From JAAEQD01 sp964521815 (lineage in GTDB: Bacteria > Zixibacteria > MSB-5A5 > UBA10806 > 4484-95), in the NCBI GenBank assembly GCA_964521815.1, contig CAZFSN010000055.1, positions 1-15,480 on the forward strand: a stretch of DNA of 15,480 nucleotides, given 5' to 3'. How positions within the stretch are numbered: position 1 is the stretch's first letter; every line of letters starts with the position of its first letter. A model generated the notes under the pieces. The model saw only the letters and a program-made list of their open reading frames with translations, had not been told where the DNA came from and did not search any database. The translations under genes and the position numbers were made by a program. Shown piece after piece: positions 1 to 7,775 of this stretch.

Positions 1-1049
1 AAAGTAAAGCTGAAGATGATTTAAGGCAGGTAAGCGGGCAATTATATGATTTGGTTTTTAGGCCGCTGGTTTCTTTTTCAGAATCGCTATCGGAAATCTT
101 TATCTCCGCCGACGGTCTTTTAAACCTTCTGCCTTTTGATATTTTGCCCTGTCCCGATGGCGGGTATGTTGTCGAAAAATACACGCTAAGCTATTTATCA
201 TCGGGCCGTGATTTACTAAAATTTAGGTCAGGGCCAAAAGCAAGTAATTTAGCGGTCATATTAGCGGATCCCAATTTTGATTTAGGTTGCGTAAAAGACG
301 GCAAGGGAAACGCCGGGAACCAAACGGAAATTTACGCGGGCGAAAGCAATCCGTTTGATCCCCTTAGGGGATTGACCGAGTGTCTTACGGGCAGATTCGA
401 CCCGCTTCCATTTACTCGCGAGGAGGCTTTGTTCATAGCAAGCACATTCGATAATATGACCGATTTCGACGTTAAGACATTTTACGGCGATGACGCGCTG
501 GAAGAAAATCTAAAAGCTTTAACCGACGCGCCCCGAATTCTTCATCTGGCGACTCACGGATTTTTCTGTGAAGATATTAACCGGGCCGACAGGAAATTTA
601 TTGAAAATCCGCTTTTGCGTTCGGGAATCGTTCTGGCCGGGGCGAATCGTTTGATTACAAATACCAAAGACGTCGATTTGACTAAAGAGGACGGCATTTT
701 GACAGCTTTTGAAGTGTCAGGCCTGAACCTTTTAGGAACTGAATTGGTAACTCTTTCCGCTTGCGAAACGGGTATTGGCGAGATAAAAAGCGGCGAGGGC
801 GTGTTTGGCTTAAGAAGGGCTTTTCAACATGCCGGCGCCGAGACTATTTTGATGAGTCTCTGGAAAATTCAGGAAAAACAGACCTCAGAATTGATGGAAG
901 GCTATTATTCCGGTTGGCTTGATGGAAGCACCAAGCGCGATGCTTTGCGCCGGGCGATCTTGAATATAATACAAAAAAGGCGCGATCAATATCAGGCGGC
1001 CCATCCTGTTTATTGGGGAGCTTTTGTTCTGGTTGGAAATCCATATTAA
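1..1049 (+). CDS. CHAT-domain protein, caspase-like protease fold (5' end outside window)
   Basis: This reading frame is open from base 3, so the gene begins upstream and the TTG at 51 is not a real start. The visible part is a CHAT domain, the caspase/separase-like peptidase family. The conserved core includes LLPFDILP, the LHLATHGFF strand with the predicted catalytic His (codon 555-557), and LVTLSACETG with the predicted catalytic Cys (codon 762-764). It ends in the family's typical VYWGAFVLVGNPY. Both members of the His/Cys dyad are present, so it may be an active protease. CHAT proteins of this kind usually carry TPR repeats or another sensor at the N-terminus. That part is missing here, so the trigger cannot be inferred. 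Downstream neighbours are housekeeping genes, separated by a 138-base AT-rich gap. The family call is firm; the role (signalling, programmed death, defence) is unknown. Confidence 0.85.
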   Translation, partial: SKAEDDLRQVSGQLYDLVFRPLVSFSESLSEIFISADGLLNLLPFDILPCPDGGYVVEKYTLSYLSSGRDLLKFRSGPKASNLAVILADPNFDLGCVKDGKGNAGNQTEIYAGESNPFDPLRGLTECLTGRFDPLPFTREEALFIASTFDNMTDFDVKTFYGDDALEENLKALTDAPRILHLATHGFFCEDINRADRKFIENPLLRSGIVLAGANRLITNTKDVDLTKEDGILTAFEVSGLNLLGTELVTLSACETGIGEIKSGEGVFGLRRAFQHAGAETILMSLWKIQEKQTSELMEGYYSGWLDGSTKRDALRRAILNIIQKRRDQYQAAHPVYWGAFVLVGNPY

Positions 1050-1187
1050 AGAAATTTAGGCAAGCAGTCATAACACGTGTGTTTTTTATAATAATTTAAT
1101 TTTTTTATATTGATTTAAACTTGCATATTTGATTTTTATTATATTTATTGATTTCCATTAGATAATTAATAAATAGAGGGACGAATT
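1050..1187 (+). promoter_or_regulatory. AT-rich promoter-like gap before the arginine decarboxylase gene
   Basis: This 138-base stretch is extremely AT-rich, with runs of T and several TATAAT/TATATT-like hexamers (one TATAAT at 1087-1092). I could not pair any of them with a convincing -35 at 16-18 bases. It probably holds the promoter of the decarboxylase gene, but the exact site is not resolved. A clear ribosome binding site, GAGGG at 1176-1180, lies 7 bases before the ATG at 1188. Confidence 0.4.
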
Positions 1188-1739
1188 ATGGTGATAATTC
1201 CCAAGAAAGTGTTTTTAACCAAAGGCGTCGGCGTAGATAAAGAAAAGCTGTCATCTTTTGAGTTGGCGCTGAGGTCGGCCGGCATTGCCGGAGTAAACCT
1301 GGTTCATGTATCGTCGATTTTCCCGCCCTACTGCAAACTCGTTTCCAAGAAATCCGGGTTAAAAGAACTCTTTCCGGGGCAAATAGTTTTCGCTGTCATG
1401 AGCCGCAATGAAACAAATGAACCCAACCGCATAGTTTCGGCCTCGGTTGGTCTGGCGATACCGAATGACAGATCCCAGTACGGTTATCTCTCTGAACATG
1501 CCGCGTTCGGGCAAACCGAGCGAATCAGCGGCGATTACGCCGAGGATTTGGCCGCCGGTATGTTGGCCTCGACTCTGGGTATCGAATTTGACGTCGACAA
1601 ATCTTATGACGAGAAAAAGGAAATTTACAAAATATCGGGTAAAATCGTCAGAACGATGAATGTCACCCAATCGGCCAGAGCAGATAAAAACGGTTTATGG
1701 ACAACCGTTGTGGCGGCGGCTATTTTCCTGTCCGATTAA
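1188..1739 (+). CDS. pdaD: Pyruvoyl-dependent arginine decarboxylase
   Basis: The 183-residue product matches the PvlArgDC family, which converts arginine to agmatine and CO2 using a pyruvoyl group instead of pyridoxal phosphate. The self-cleavage site is visible as HVSSIFPP (residues 40-47). By analogy with the Methanocaldococcus jannaschii enzyme, the chain should split between Ser42 and Ser43, leaving a 42-residue beta chain and an alpha chain capped by pyruvate. Glu103, in GYLSEH, corresponds to the catalytic Glu109 of that enzyme. The AIPNDRSQYGY segment and the alanine-rich C-terminus are also typical, and the length is that of a complete family member. The ATG at 1188 is preceded by GAGGG. 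An agmatinase-family gene 920 bases downstream supplies the next step to putrescine. The family is best known from archaea and chlamydiae and is scattered in other bacteria, so transfer is possible but not shown. Confidence 0.93.
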   Translation: MVIIPKKVFLTKGVGVDKEKLSSFELALRSAGIAGVNLVHVSSIFPPYCKLVSKKSGLKELFPGQIVFAVMSRNETNEPNRIVSASVGLAIPNDRSQYGYLSEHAAFGQTERISGDYAEDLAAGMLASTLGIEFDVDKSYDEKKEIYKISGKIVRTMNVTQSARADKNGLWTTVVAAAIFLSD

Positions 1740-1755
1740 AGTTGATACGAGTTGG

Positions 1756-1807
1756 CTTTTCCCATTAGCCCCCTTAATGCTTCAATGAATAAAGGGCGAT
1801 GGAAAAG
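1756..1807 (+). other. Imperfect stem-loop in the gap before the methyltransferase gene
   Basis: CTTTTCC at 1756-1762 pairs exactly with GGAAAAG at 1801-1807. Inside it, AT and GCCC..CTT segments (1764-1775) pair with AAGGGC..AT (1792-1800), with small bulges and a loop of about 16 bases. No T-run follows, so it does not look like a simple intrinsic terminator. It could be an mRNA processing, stability or attenuation element between the decarboxylase and the methyltransferase-agmatinase genes. The rest of the 190-base gap (1740-1929) shows only AT-rich sequence and an AGGGG ribosome binding site at 1919-1923. Confidence 0.35.
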
Positions 1808-1929
1808 AGATAAATTTATAGCCGATTCCCGGATGGAGATATAAAAAACTTCTATCATGGAACATTTAAAATATCCGAAACAATACATAATGGCTGATAA
1901 TATTTATCGACTATTCATAGGGGATTAAG

Positions 1930-2658
1930 ATGTTGAACCCGAATGTTTATGGCGATTTTGCCAGCTACTATGATCTGCTGGGCTGGAGCAATTTTGCCCG
2001 GTTCAGCGCCGAACGTTTAAAAAATTTCGTTGCTTTTCGCGGGCGGGGTGATGAAACCGTCCTTGATTTGGCCTGTGGCACCGGCGAACTTGAATATATC
2101 CTGAGACGAACGAAACTTCAGTTTACCGGCGCCGACCTGTCCTGGAAAATGCTTTCTCAGGCTCGACGTAAGAATAAGGGCGCGAAATTTCATCACGGCG
2201 ATATGGCCAATGTCCGATTGAATAAAAAATTCGATCTGGTAGTCTGTTTCTTCGATAGTATCAATCATCTAAGCGGCATCTCCGCGATTAAAAAAGCGTT
2301 CAAAACAGCCAGAATGCACTTAAAACAGGGCGGCTTTTTTATTTTCGATATGCTTTCGCCGGAGGGCCTGGAAAGATGGGAGGCTATCGATATTCGTAAG
2401 CAGGCAAATTATTACGTAACTATAAACGGACATTATTATCCGGAAAAAATTAGGGCCGAGGTCACAATCGAAGGATTCGTCAAATTCGGCGATAATTCGT
2501 ATAAACGATTTTTTCAACAGGTTAAGGAATGTTCTTTTCCTCTGGATATAATCGCGGAGGCTTTAACTGTGGCCGGTTTTAATGATATATCATTGACTTC
2601 TTTTAACCCGGATGAGCCAATAGAGGCAGCCTCGCGCTGGTTTTTTGTGGTAAGCTGA
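1930..2658 (+). CDS. Class I SAM-dependent methyltransferase (small-molecule type)
   Basis: This 242-residue protein has the Rossmann-like methyltransferase fold. Motif I is VLDLACGTG (residues 44-52). Motif II has the acidic residue Asp69 (TGADLS), expected to hold the SAM ribose. GDM (Asp91) sits at the adenine-contact position, and FDLVVCFFDSINHL (101-114) is motif IV. The N-terminal YGDFASYYDLLGW segment is common in methyltransferases that act on small molecules rather than on DNA. The ATG at 1930 has AGGGG six bases upstream. The gene ends one base before the agmatinase start, so the two are probably translated together. The substrate cannot be read from the sequence. Context suggests a link to polyamine or arginine metabolism, but that is inference. 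Confidence 0.85.
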   Translation: MLNPNVYGDFASYYDLLGWSNFARFSAERLKNFVAFRGRGDETVLDLACGTGELEYILRRTKLQFTGADLSWKMLSQARRKNKGAKFHHGDMANVRLNKKFDLVVCFFDSINHLSGISAIKKAFKTARMHLKQGGFFIFDMLSPEGLERWEAIDIRKQANYYVTINGHYYPEKIRAEVTIEGFVKFGDNSYKRFFQQVKECSFPLDIIAEALTVAGFNDISLTSFNPDEPIEAASRWFFVVS

Positions 2659-2659
2659 T

Positions 2660-3526
2660 ATGTACGACAATGTCCCCTACAATTTTTTGGCCTTGCCGGA
2701 TAGGCTTTCCTTATATAAAACAGCCAAAGCGGTTATTTTGCCTATTCCCTACGATTCAACATTGTCTTTCGAAACCGGCTCTCGTTTGGGGCCTCAAGCG
2801 ATTATAAGCGCCAGCCGTCAGGTTGAAACCTACGATGATACTCTTGGCCTCGATCCCTCGGAGATCGGGATTGCCACCTTACCCGAAATGGCGCAAGTCG
2901 TATCAGGGCCGGAGGATATGCACAAAGCTATTTACGCGGCCTGCCTCGATTTACTTAATGATAGCAAATTCGTAATGGCTTTGGGGGGCGAACATTCGAT
3001 TACCGCCGGCCTGGTGAAGGCTCACAAGCAAAAATACCCCGATTTGTCGGTACTTCAAATAGATGCTCATGCCGACTTGCGCGATTCTTATCAGGGAAGT
3101 AAATACTCCCATGCCTGTGTTATGGCGAGGGTCGCGGAGATGGCGCCCTTTTTAGCTATCGGTATCCGGAGTTTTTGCGGCTGCGAAAATGAAGCAAAAT
3201 ATAATTGCAATATTGTCAGACCGTTTCAATTTAGAAATAATCCGGGAATTATCGAAAAAAGTATAGCCAAACTAAGTGAAAATGTTTATATCACCATTGA
3301 CCTTGACGGCCTCGACCCATCGGTGATGCCGGCTGTAGGGACGCCGGAGCCCGGCGGTCTAAGCTGGGATGAGGTGATGAATATTATAGATTTGCTGGCA
3401 TCGCAAAAGAAAATAGTCGGCGCCGATGTTGTCGAATTATCGCCCAGACCGGGTTTGACTTATGCCGATTTCACGGCGGCCAAAATGGCCTACAGGGTCA
3501 TTGCAAGAAGCTTTTTCAAGGGATAG
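2660..3526 (+). CDS. speB: Agmatinase (ureohydrolase / arginase family)
   Basis: The product (288 residues, normal family length) is a binuclear manganese ureohydrolase. All six metal ligands are visible: His112 in GGEHS, Asp135, His137 and Asp139 in DAHAD, and Asp214 and Asp216 in DLDGLDP. The GADVVELSP segment near the C-terminus is also typical. The family hydrolyses guanidino compounds to release urea. Agmatine to putrescine is the most likely reaction because an arginine decarboxylase that makes agmatine lies just upstream. Arginase, guanidinobutyrase or formiminoglutamase activity cannot be excluded from motifs alone. The gene starts one base after the preceding methyltransferase stop and lacks a strong ribosome binding site, which suggests translational coupling. 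The next methyltransferase follows after three bases. Confidence 0.9.
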   Translation: MYDNVPYNFLALPDRLSLYKTAKAVILPIPYDSTLSFETGSRLGPQAIISASRQVETYDDTLGLDPSEIGIATLPEMAQVVSGPEDMHKAIYAACLDLLNDSKFVMALGGEHSITAGLVKAHKQKYPDLSVLQIDAHADLRDSYQGSKYSHACVMARVAEMAPFLAIGIRSFCGCENEAKYNCNIVRPFQFRNNPGIIEKSIAKLSENVYITIDLDGLDPSVMPAVGTPEPGGLSWDEVMNIIDLLASQKKIVGADVVELSPRPGLTYADFTAAKMAYRVIARSFFKG

Positions 3527-3529
3527 AAG

Positions 3530-4267
3530 ATGGATTGGTGGGAGAAATATTTCGACGATAACTATCTGAAGCTTTATTCGTACACCGAAAACAGCGCTCC
3601 TACGGAAGTTGAGAGCGTTCTCAGGATGCTTAATCTCAAACCCCCGGCGAAAATCCTGGATTTGTGCTGCGGTTTCGGGCGCCATTCGCTGGTGCTCGCT
3701 CGAAACGGATTCGAGGTGACCGGCCTTGATCTATCGGAAAGGTTTTTGGCTCAGGCGCGCCGGAAAGCGGACGAGTCTGGTATAAAAATCACTCTCGAAC
3801 AAAGAGATATGCGCGAAATCCAGCATGAAAACGAATTCGACGCGGTAATTAATTTGTTTACAGCGTTCGGTTTTTTTCATACCGAGGCGGAAGACATAAA
3901 AGTCCTAAAAGGCGTGGCTAAAGCTTTGAAGCCTGACGGGCAGTTTATAATCGATTCAATCAATAGGGATTATGTTATTCATTCGGGGCAATGGCAAAGA
4001 TGGAATATTGAAAATGGCACGGCTATTCTCGAGGAACGTTTTTTTGATTTTTTCAAATCCCGACTCGAGATTATCCATCATCTGGTGAACCACAAAACTC
4101 AGGATCGTAAGCTGGAATCCTCATTTCGACTTTACACTTTAAGAGAAATGCTGGCGATGTTTGCCAAAATCGGCCTGGTTTTAACCGATGTCTACGGTGA
4201 TTTTGACGGTTCGCAGTATTCGGCTAAATCGCCGCGAATGATTTTGGTGGCACGAAGACAGGATTGA
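3530..4267 (+). CDS. Class I SAM-dependent methyltransferase, second copy in polyamine cluster
   Basis: A second methyltransferase of 245 residues, only loosely similar to the one at 1930. It has motif I ILDLCCGFG (42-50), Asp67 in GLDLSE as the ribose-binding acid, RDM (Asp93) as the adenine contact, and FDAVINLFTAFGFF (103-116). After the core fold there is a C-terminal beta-rich region (about residues 150-245) that probably closes over the substrate. The N-terminus (MDWWEKYFDDNYLKLY) is aromatic and acidic, as in several small-molecule methyltransferases. It starts three bases after the agmatinase stop, with GGGATAGAAG just upstream as a weak ribosome binding site. It is not a spermidine synthase: motif I is of the methyltransferase type and the aminopropyltransferase signature is absent. 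Its substrate is unknown. Confidence 0.85.
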   Translation: MDWWEKYFDDNYLKLYSYTENSAPTEVESVLRMLNLKPPAKILDLCCGFGRHSLVLARNGFEVTGLDLSERFLAQARRKADESGIKITLEQRDMREIQHENEFDAVINLFTAFGFFHTEAEDIKVLKGVAKALKPDGQFIIDSINRDYVIHSGQWQRWNIENGTAILEERFFDFFKSRLEIIHHLVNHKTQDRKLESSFRLYTLREMLAMFAKIGLVLTDVYGDFDGSQYSAKSPRMILVARRQD

Positions 4268-4292
4268 AGAGAAGAAAAATAATTTGATGACA

Positions 4293-4320
4293 CCCGCGCC
4301 AAAATGGTAGGCGGGGTTTT
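4293..4320 (+). terminator. Weak terminator-like hairpin at the mfd 5' end
   Basis: CCCGC (4293-4297) pairs with GCGGG (4311-4315), with an inner CC/GG pair and an AAAAT loop. It is followed by TTTT and a T-rich stretch. The first possible mfd ATG (4304) lies in the loop. The stem is short and has an internal loop, so it would be a weak terminator or attenuator for the methyltransferase transcript, or a control on mfd translation. Confidence 0.3.
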
Positions 4321-4327
4321 CGTGTTT

Positions 4328-7300
4328 ATGTTTTTACAGAAACTTTTAAAAGATATTGAAACGACTGAAGCCGTTCGTCAATTCGACAAAAGTCTTGATG
4401 ACGGCGGTACTGCCATCAATTTAACCGGGCTGACCGGTTCGGCCAGGGCGATGATGATCGCTTACGCGGCTAAAACAACTCTCAGACCGGTTTTAGTTAT
4501 CACGCCGGAAAGCGAAGATGCCGACAGCTTATATGATGATTTAAAGGCCTTTCTGGGCGAGGGCGCGGTCTATCTGTTTCCATCTTGGGGCATTGCGCCA
4601 TATGAAATCAGGGCTCCGCATACCGAATTGATCGGCCAACGTTTGCTGACTTTGTATAATCTCAATCTCGCCCAATCCCCTGATTTCGATAAGCCGATGG
4701 TCATAGTCGCCCCGGCGAAAGCGATAGCCGAGCCGACTATAAACGGCCAGGTATTATTGGAAAACAGCTTAAACCTTGAACAAGGCCTGCAAATTGAGCA
4801 TAGTCAATTAATCGGGTTGTTGGCAAAACTTGATTATAAGCGCGTTCCCATGACCGAGATGCTGGGAGAGTATTCTGTCAGGGGCGGACTTGTCGATATG
4901 TTTACACCCAATGATGATGATCCGGTCAGAATCGAATTTTTCGGCGATGAAATCGATTCTATCAGGCATTTCTCGGTACTGACCCAGAGATCGACAAGTC
5001 AAATAGGCTCGACTTTTATTTTACCTCGCCGTGAACTTATTTTCGATTATTCGGCAATCGATATTTTCATGGAATGCCTGGATGAAGCCCGGGCGCAAGC
5101 CCTGCATGTCGCTTTTGGCGATAACGGTGATTATGACGGACTTGAATTTATCTGGCCAGGCCTGGATTTGGAAATGGTCAGCCTGTTCGACCATCTTCCC
5201 GAAAATGCTATAATATTCACCAATGATATCAGGGCATGCCGAAGCGAGATCGATAATATTTTCGATATGGCACATGAAAGATTTAAAGCGAATGTCGATA
5301 TCCCGATTGCTCCACCGGAAAAAATCTATCTGACGGCGGAAAAATTAGATCAATGGCTGGGAAAATTTAGGCGGATCGATTTGAACGGGGCTTTGCCGGA
5401 AGATTCATCGGAGATAGTTTTTCGGACCCTGCCGCAGGAATTTTTAAGCCCGAATATCAACTACATGAAAAATCGTTTAGCCGAATTGCATCGTGAAGGC
5501 TATCAGCTGAATATTCTGTGCGAGGGCCCCGGCCAGAAAGAGCGGATCGCGGAAATTTTAGAGGACGTCGGAATACCAATCGATTTGCACGTAGCCAGGT
5601 TGTCCTCGGGATTCGCCGTTAAAGATTTGCGAAGTTGGATTTTGGTCGATCATCAGATGTTCGCCCGCCATAAGAAAAGACGGACATTCCGGCGGTTTCG
5701 CGAGGGCGTCGCCTTGTCATCATATACAAATCTGAATCCGGGCGATTTCGCTGTGCATATCGATTACGGAATCGGCATGTTTAAGGGTTTGGAGACACTC
5801 GTAGTCGACGGCCGCAAGCGGGATTGCCTGTCCTTGTTATATCTGGGCGATGATAAGCTGTATGTGCCGGTGGAGGAATTCAACCGGGTGCAGAAGTACG
5901 CCGGCAAAGAGGGCGCCCCCCGCCTGTCAAAACTCGGCAGCGGTACCTGGGAAAGGACCAAAGCTAAAACCAAACGGGCGCTCATGGAGATGGCCGGCGA
6001 ATTGGTGGCGCTTTATGCCGAAAGGCAAACGTTCCCCGGGTTCGCGTTTAAACCTGATTCGGACTGGATACGTCAGCTTGAAGCCTCATTTGAATACCAG
6101 GAAACGCCCGATCAGCTTAAGGGCATGGATGATATCAAAGCCGATATGGAAAAGGACGTGCCGATGGACAGGCTCGTGTGCGGCGATGTCGGCTATGGCA
6201 AGACCGAACTGGCCATACGAGCGGCTTTGAAAGCCGTCGATTCGGGCAAGCAGGTGGCGGTTTTGGCGCCGACGACTATTCTGGCCACCCAGCATCTGGC
6301 CACGTTCTCCGAACGTCTGGCGGCTTTTCCGGTCAAAATCGAAATGATGTCCCGGTTCCGTACCCCCAAACAGGTCAAGGATATCAAGCAGGGATTGATC
6401 GATGGTACAATAGATATAGTGATCGGGACACATAAACTTTTACAGAAAGATATCGATTTTAAAGATCTCGGCTTATTGGTTGTCGATGAAGAACAGCGGT
6501 TTGGAGTAGCTCAAAAAGAGAAAATCAAGAAATTGAGATCGCAAATAGATGTCCTGACTCTTACCGCCACCCCGATACCGCGAACTTTAAACCTGTCGTT
6601 GGCCGAGGCGCGCGACATGTCAATAATCAACACTCCACCGAAAGAACGATTGCCGATTACCACTGAAGTTGCCCTTTTCTCCGACCGAATTATCGCCGAC
6701 GCCGTCAACCGGGAACTTGATCGCGGCGGCCAGGTGTTTATAGTCCACAACCGTGTTCAATCGATATGGGCTTTTTATCGCTATTTGAAAAACCTGCTGC
6801 CGCTGGTCAATATCGGTGTCGGTCACGGACAGATGTCGGAACGTGAACTCGAAAAAGTGATGAAGAATTTTCTGGACAGAAAATATCAAGTTTTACTGTC
6901 TACGACGATTATCGAATCCGGTCTGGATATTCCATCGGTCAACACGATAATAATCAATCGGGCCGACAAGCTTGGTCTGGCCCAGCTTTATCAACTTCGC
7001 GGCCGGGTCGGCCGGTCGCATTACCGGGCATACGCTTATTTATTGATCCCGCCGCTAAAACTGTTGACTCGCGAGGCCAGAAAAAGATTGAAGGCGATCG
7101 AGGAATTTACGGAATTAGGTTCCGGTTTCCATCTGGCTATGAGGGATTTAGAGATCAGAGGAGCCGGCAATCTTCTGGGCGCCCAGCAGCATGGTTTTAT
7201 CGAGGAGGTCGGATTCGAATTATATATCAAACTTCTCGAGGAAGCGGTGGCTCAGCTAAAAGGCAAGACATCCGAGGAACATTTCGCCGAGATAAAAACC

Positions 7301-7723
7301 ACCACCGATCTGGACTTGTTTTTACCGGAAAATTACGTTGCCGACAGCAATCAGCGGGTGGATGTTTATAGGCGTTTGAGCGGCGCGGATAGTTTTGATG
7401 TTATCGATGATTTGATGCTTGAATTAAACGACCGTTTTGGCCCGCCGCCCGAGGCGGCCGTCAATTTGGCCTCGCTGGCGGCAATCAGATTACTGGGTAA
7501 AAAGATAGGTCTGGTTGCCCTGCAATTGAAAAAAAATGTACTTACGCTTGAATTACGTGATGGCGGCGCTATCGGCCGTAAGAGAATAGAGCGATGGGTT
7601 TCCGGCATCCCGGAAAAACTGGAATTTAAATATGGCCGAAACTTTATTATCCAGATAAGCTTAAAAGATGATAATGACAGGGCTGAATCGGTTAAAAATA
7701 TATTGCAGAAAATGCAGGAATAA
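4328..7723 (+). CDS. mfd: Mfd, transcription-repair coupling factor
   Basis: Mfd is the ATP-driven translocase that dislodges RNA polymerase stalled at DNA damage and recruits UvrA. The product (1,131 residues from this start) has the full family layout. It has a UvrB-like N-terminal region (about 1-330), a CarD-like polymerase-interaction domain (about 470-540, with GDFAVHIDYGIGMFKG), and a RecG-like helicase core. The core has Walker A GDVGYGKTE at 619-627, VVDEEQRFG around 718-726, TATPIPRT, and QLRGRVGR at 889-896. A C-terminal TRCF domain follows. No key motif is missing. An in-frame ATG at 4304 would add eight residues, but it lies in the loop of a hairpin and has no ribosome binding site. 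The ATG at 4328 has AGGCGGGG about 11 bases upstream and fits the usual N-terminus better. A probable uvrA begins at 15449. Confidence 0.96.
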   Translation: MFLQKLLKDIETTEAVRQFDKSLDDGGTAINLTGLTGSARAMMIAYAAKTTLRPVLVITPESEDADSLYDDLKAFLGEGAVYLFPSWGIAPYEIRAPHTELIGQRLLTLYNLNLAQSPDFDKPMVIVAPAKAIAEPTINGQVLLENSLNLEQGLQIEHSQLIGLLAKLDYKRVPMTEMLGEYSVRGGLVDMFTPNDDDPVRIEFFGDEIDSIRHFSVLTQRSTSQIGSTFILPRRELIFDYSAIDIFMECLDEARAQALHVAFGDNGDYDGLEFIWPGLDLEMVSLFDHLPENAIIFTNDIRACRSEIDNIFDMAHERFKANVDIPIAPPEKIYLTAEKLDQWLGKFRRIDLNGALPEDSSEIVFRTLPQEFLSPNINYMKNRLAELHREGYQLNILCEGPGQKERIAEILEDVGIPIDLHVARLSSGFAVKDLRSWILVDHQMFARHKKRRTFRRFREGVALSSYTNLNPGDFAVHIDYGIGMFKGLETLVVDGRKRDCLSLLYLGDDKLYVPVEEFNRVQKYAGKEGAPRLSKLGSGTWERTKAKTKRALMEMAGELVALYAERQTFPGFAFKPDSDWIRQLEASFEYQETPDQLKGMDDIKADMEKDVPMDRLVCGDVGYGKTELAIRAALKAVDSGKQVAVLAPTTILATQHLATFSERLAAFPVKIEMMSRFRTPKQVKDIKQGLIDGTIDIVIGTHKLLQKDIDFKDLGLLVVDEEQRFGVAQKEKIKKLRSQIDVLTLTATPIPRTLNLSLAEARDMSIINTPPKERLPITTEVALFSDRIIADAVNRELDRGGQVFIVHNRVQSIWAFYRYLKNLLPLVNIGVGHGQMSERELEKVMKNFLDRKYQVLLSTTIIESGLDIPSVNTIIINRADKLGLAQLYQLRGRVGRSHYRAYAYLLIPPLKLLTREARKRLKAIEEFTELGSGFHLAMRDLEIRGAGNLLGAQQHGFIEEVGFELYIKLLEEAVAQLKGKTSEEHFAEIKTTTDLDLFLPENYVADSNQRVDVYRRLSGADSFDVIDDLMLELNDRFGPPPEAAVNLASLAAIRLLGKKIGLVALQLKKNVLTLELRDGGAIGRKRIERWVSGIPEKLEFKYGRNFIIQISLKDDNDRAESVKNILQKMQE

Positions 7724-7775
7724 GTATTATTATAGCTGTATGAAATTTAATCGGAAGCCGAAGGAGTAAAAGCTC

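Noticed and set aside
51..53. TTG as start of the CHAT gene
   Set aside because: The frame is open to the window edge, so the gene is cut rather than starting here.
1073..1080. ACACGTGT palindrome followed by T-run after the CHAT stop
   Set aside because: The palindrome has no loop room for an RNA hairpin, so it is not a usable terminator; a protein-binding role cannot be judged from one copy.
3530..4267. Spermidine synthase, because of the polyamine context
   Set aside because: Motif I is of methyltransferase type and the aminopropyltransferase signature is missing.
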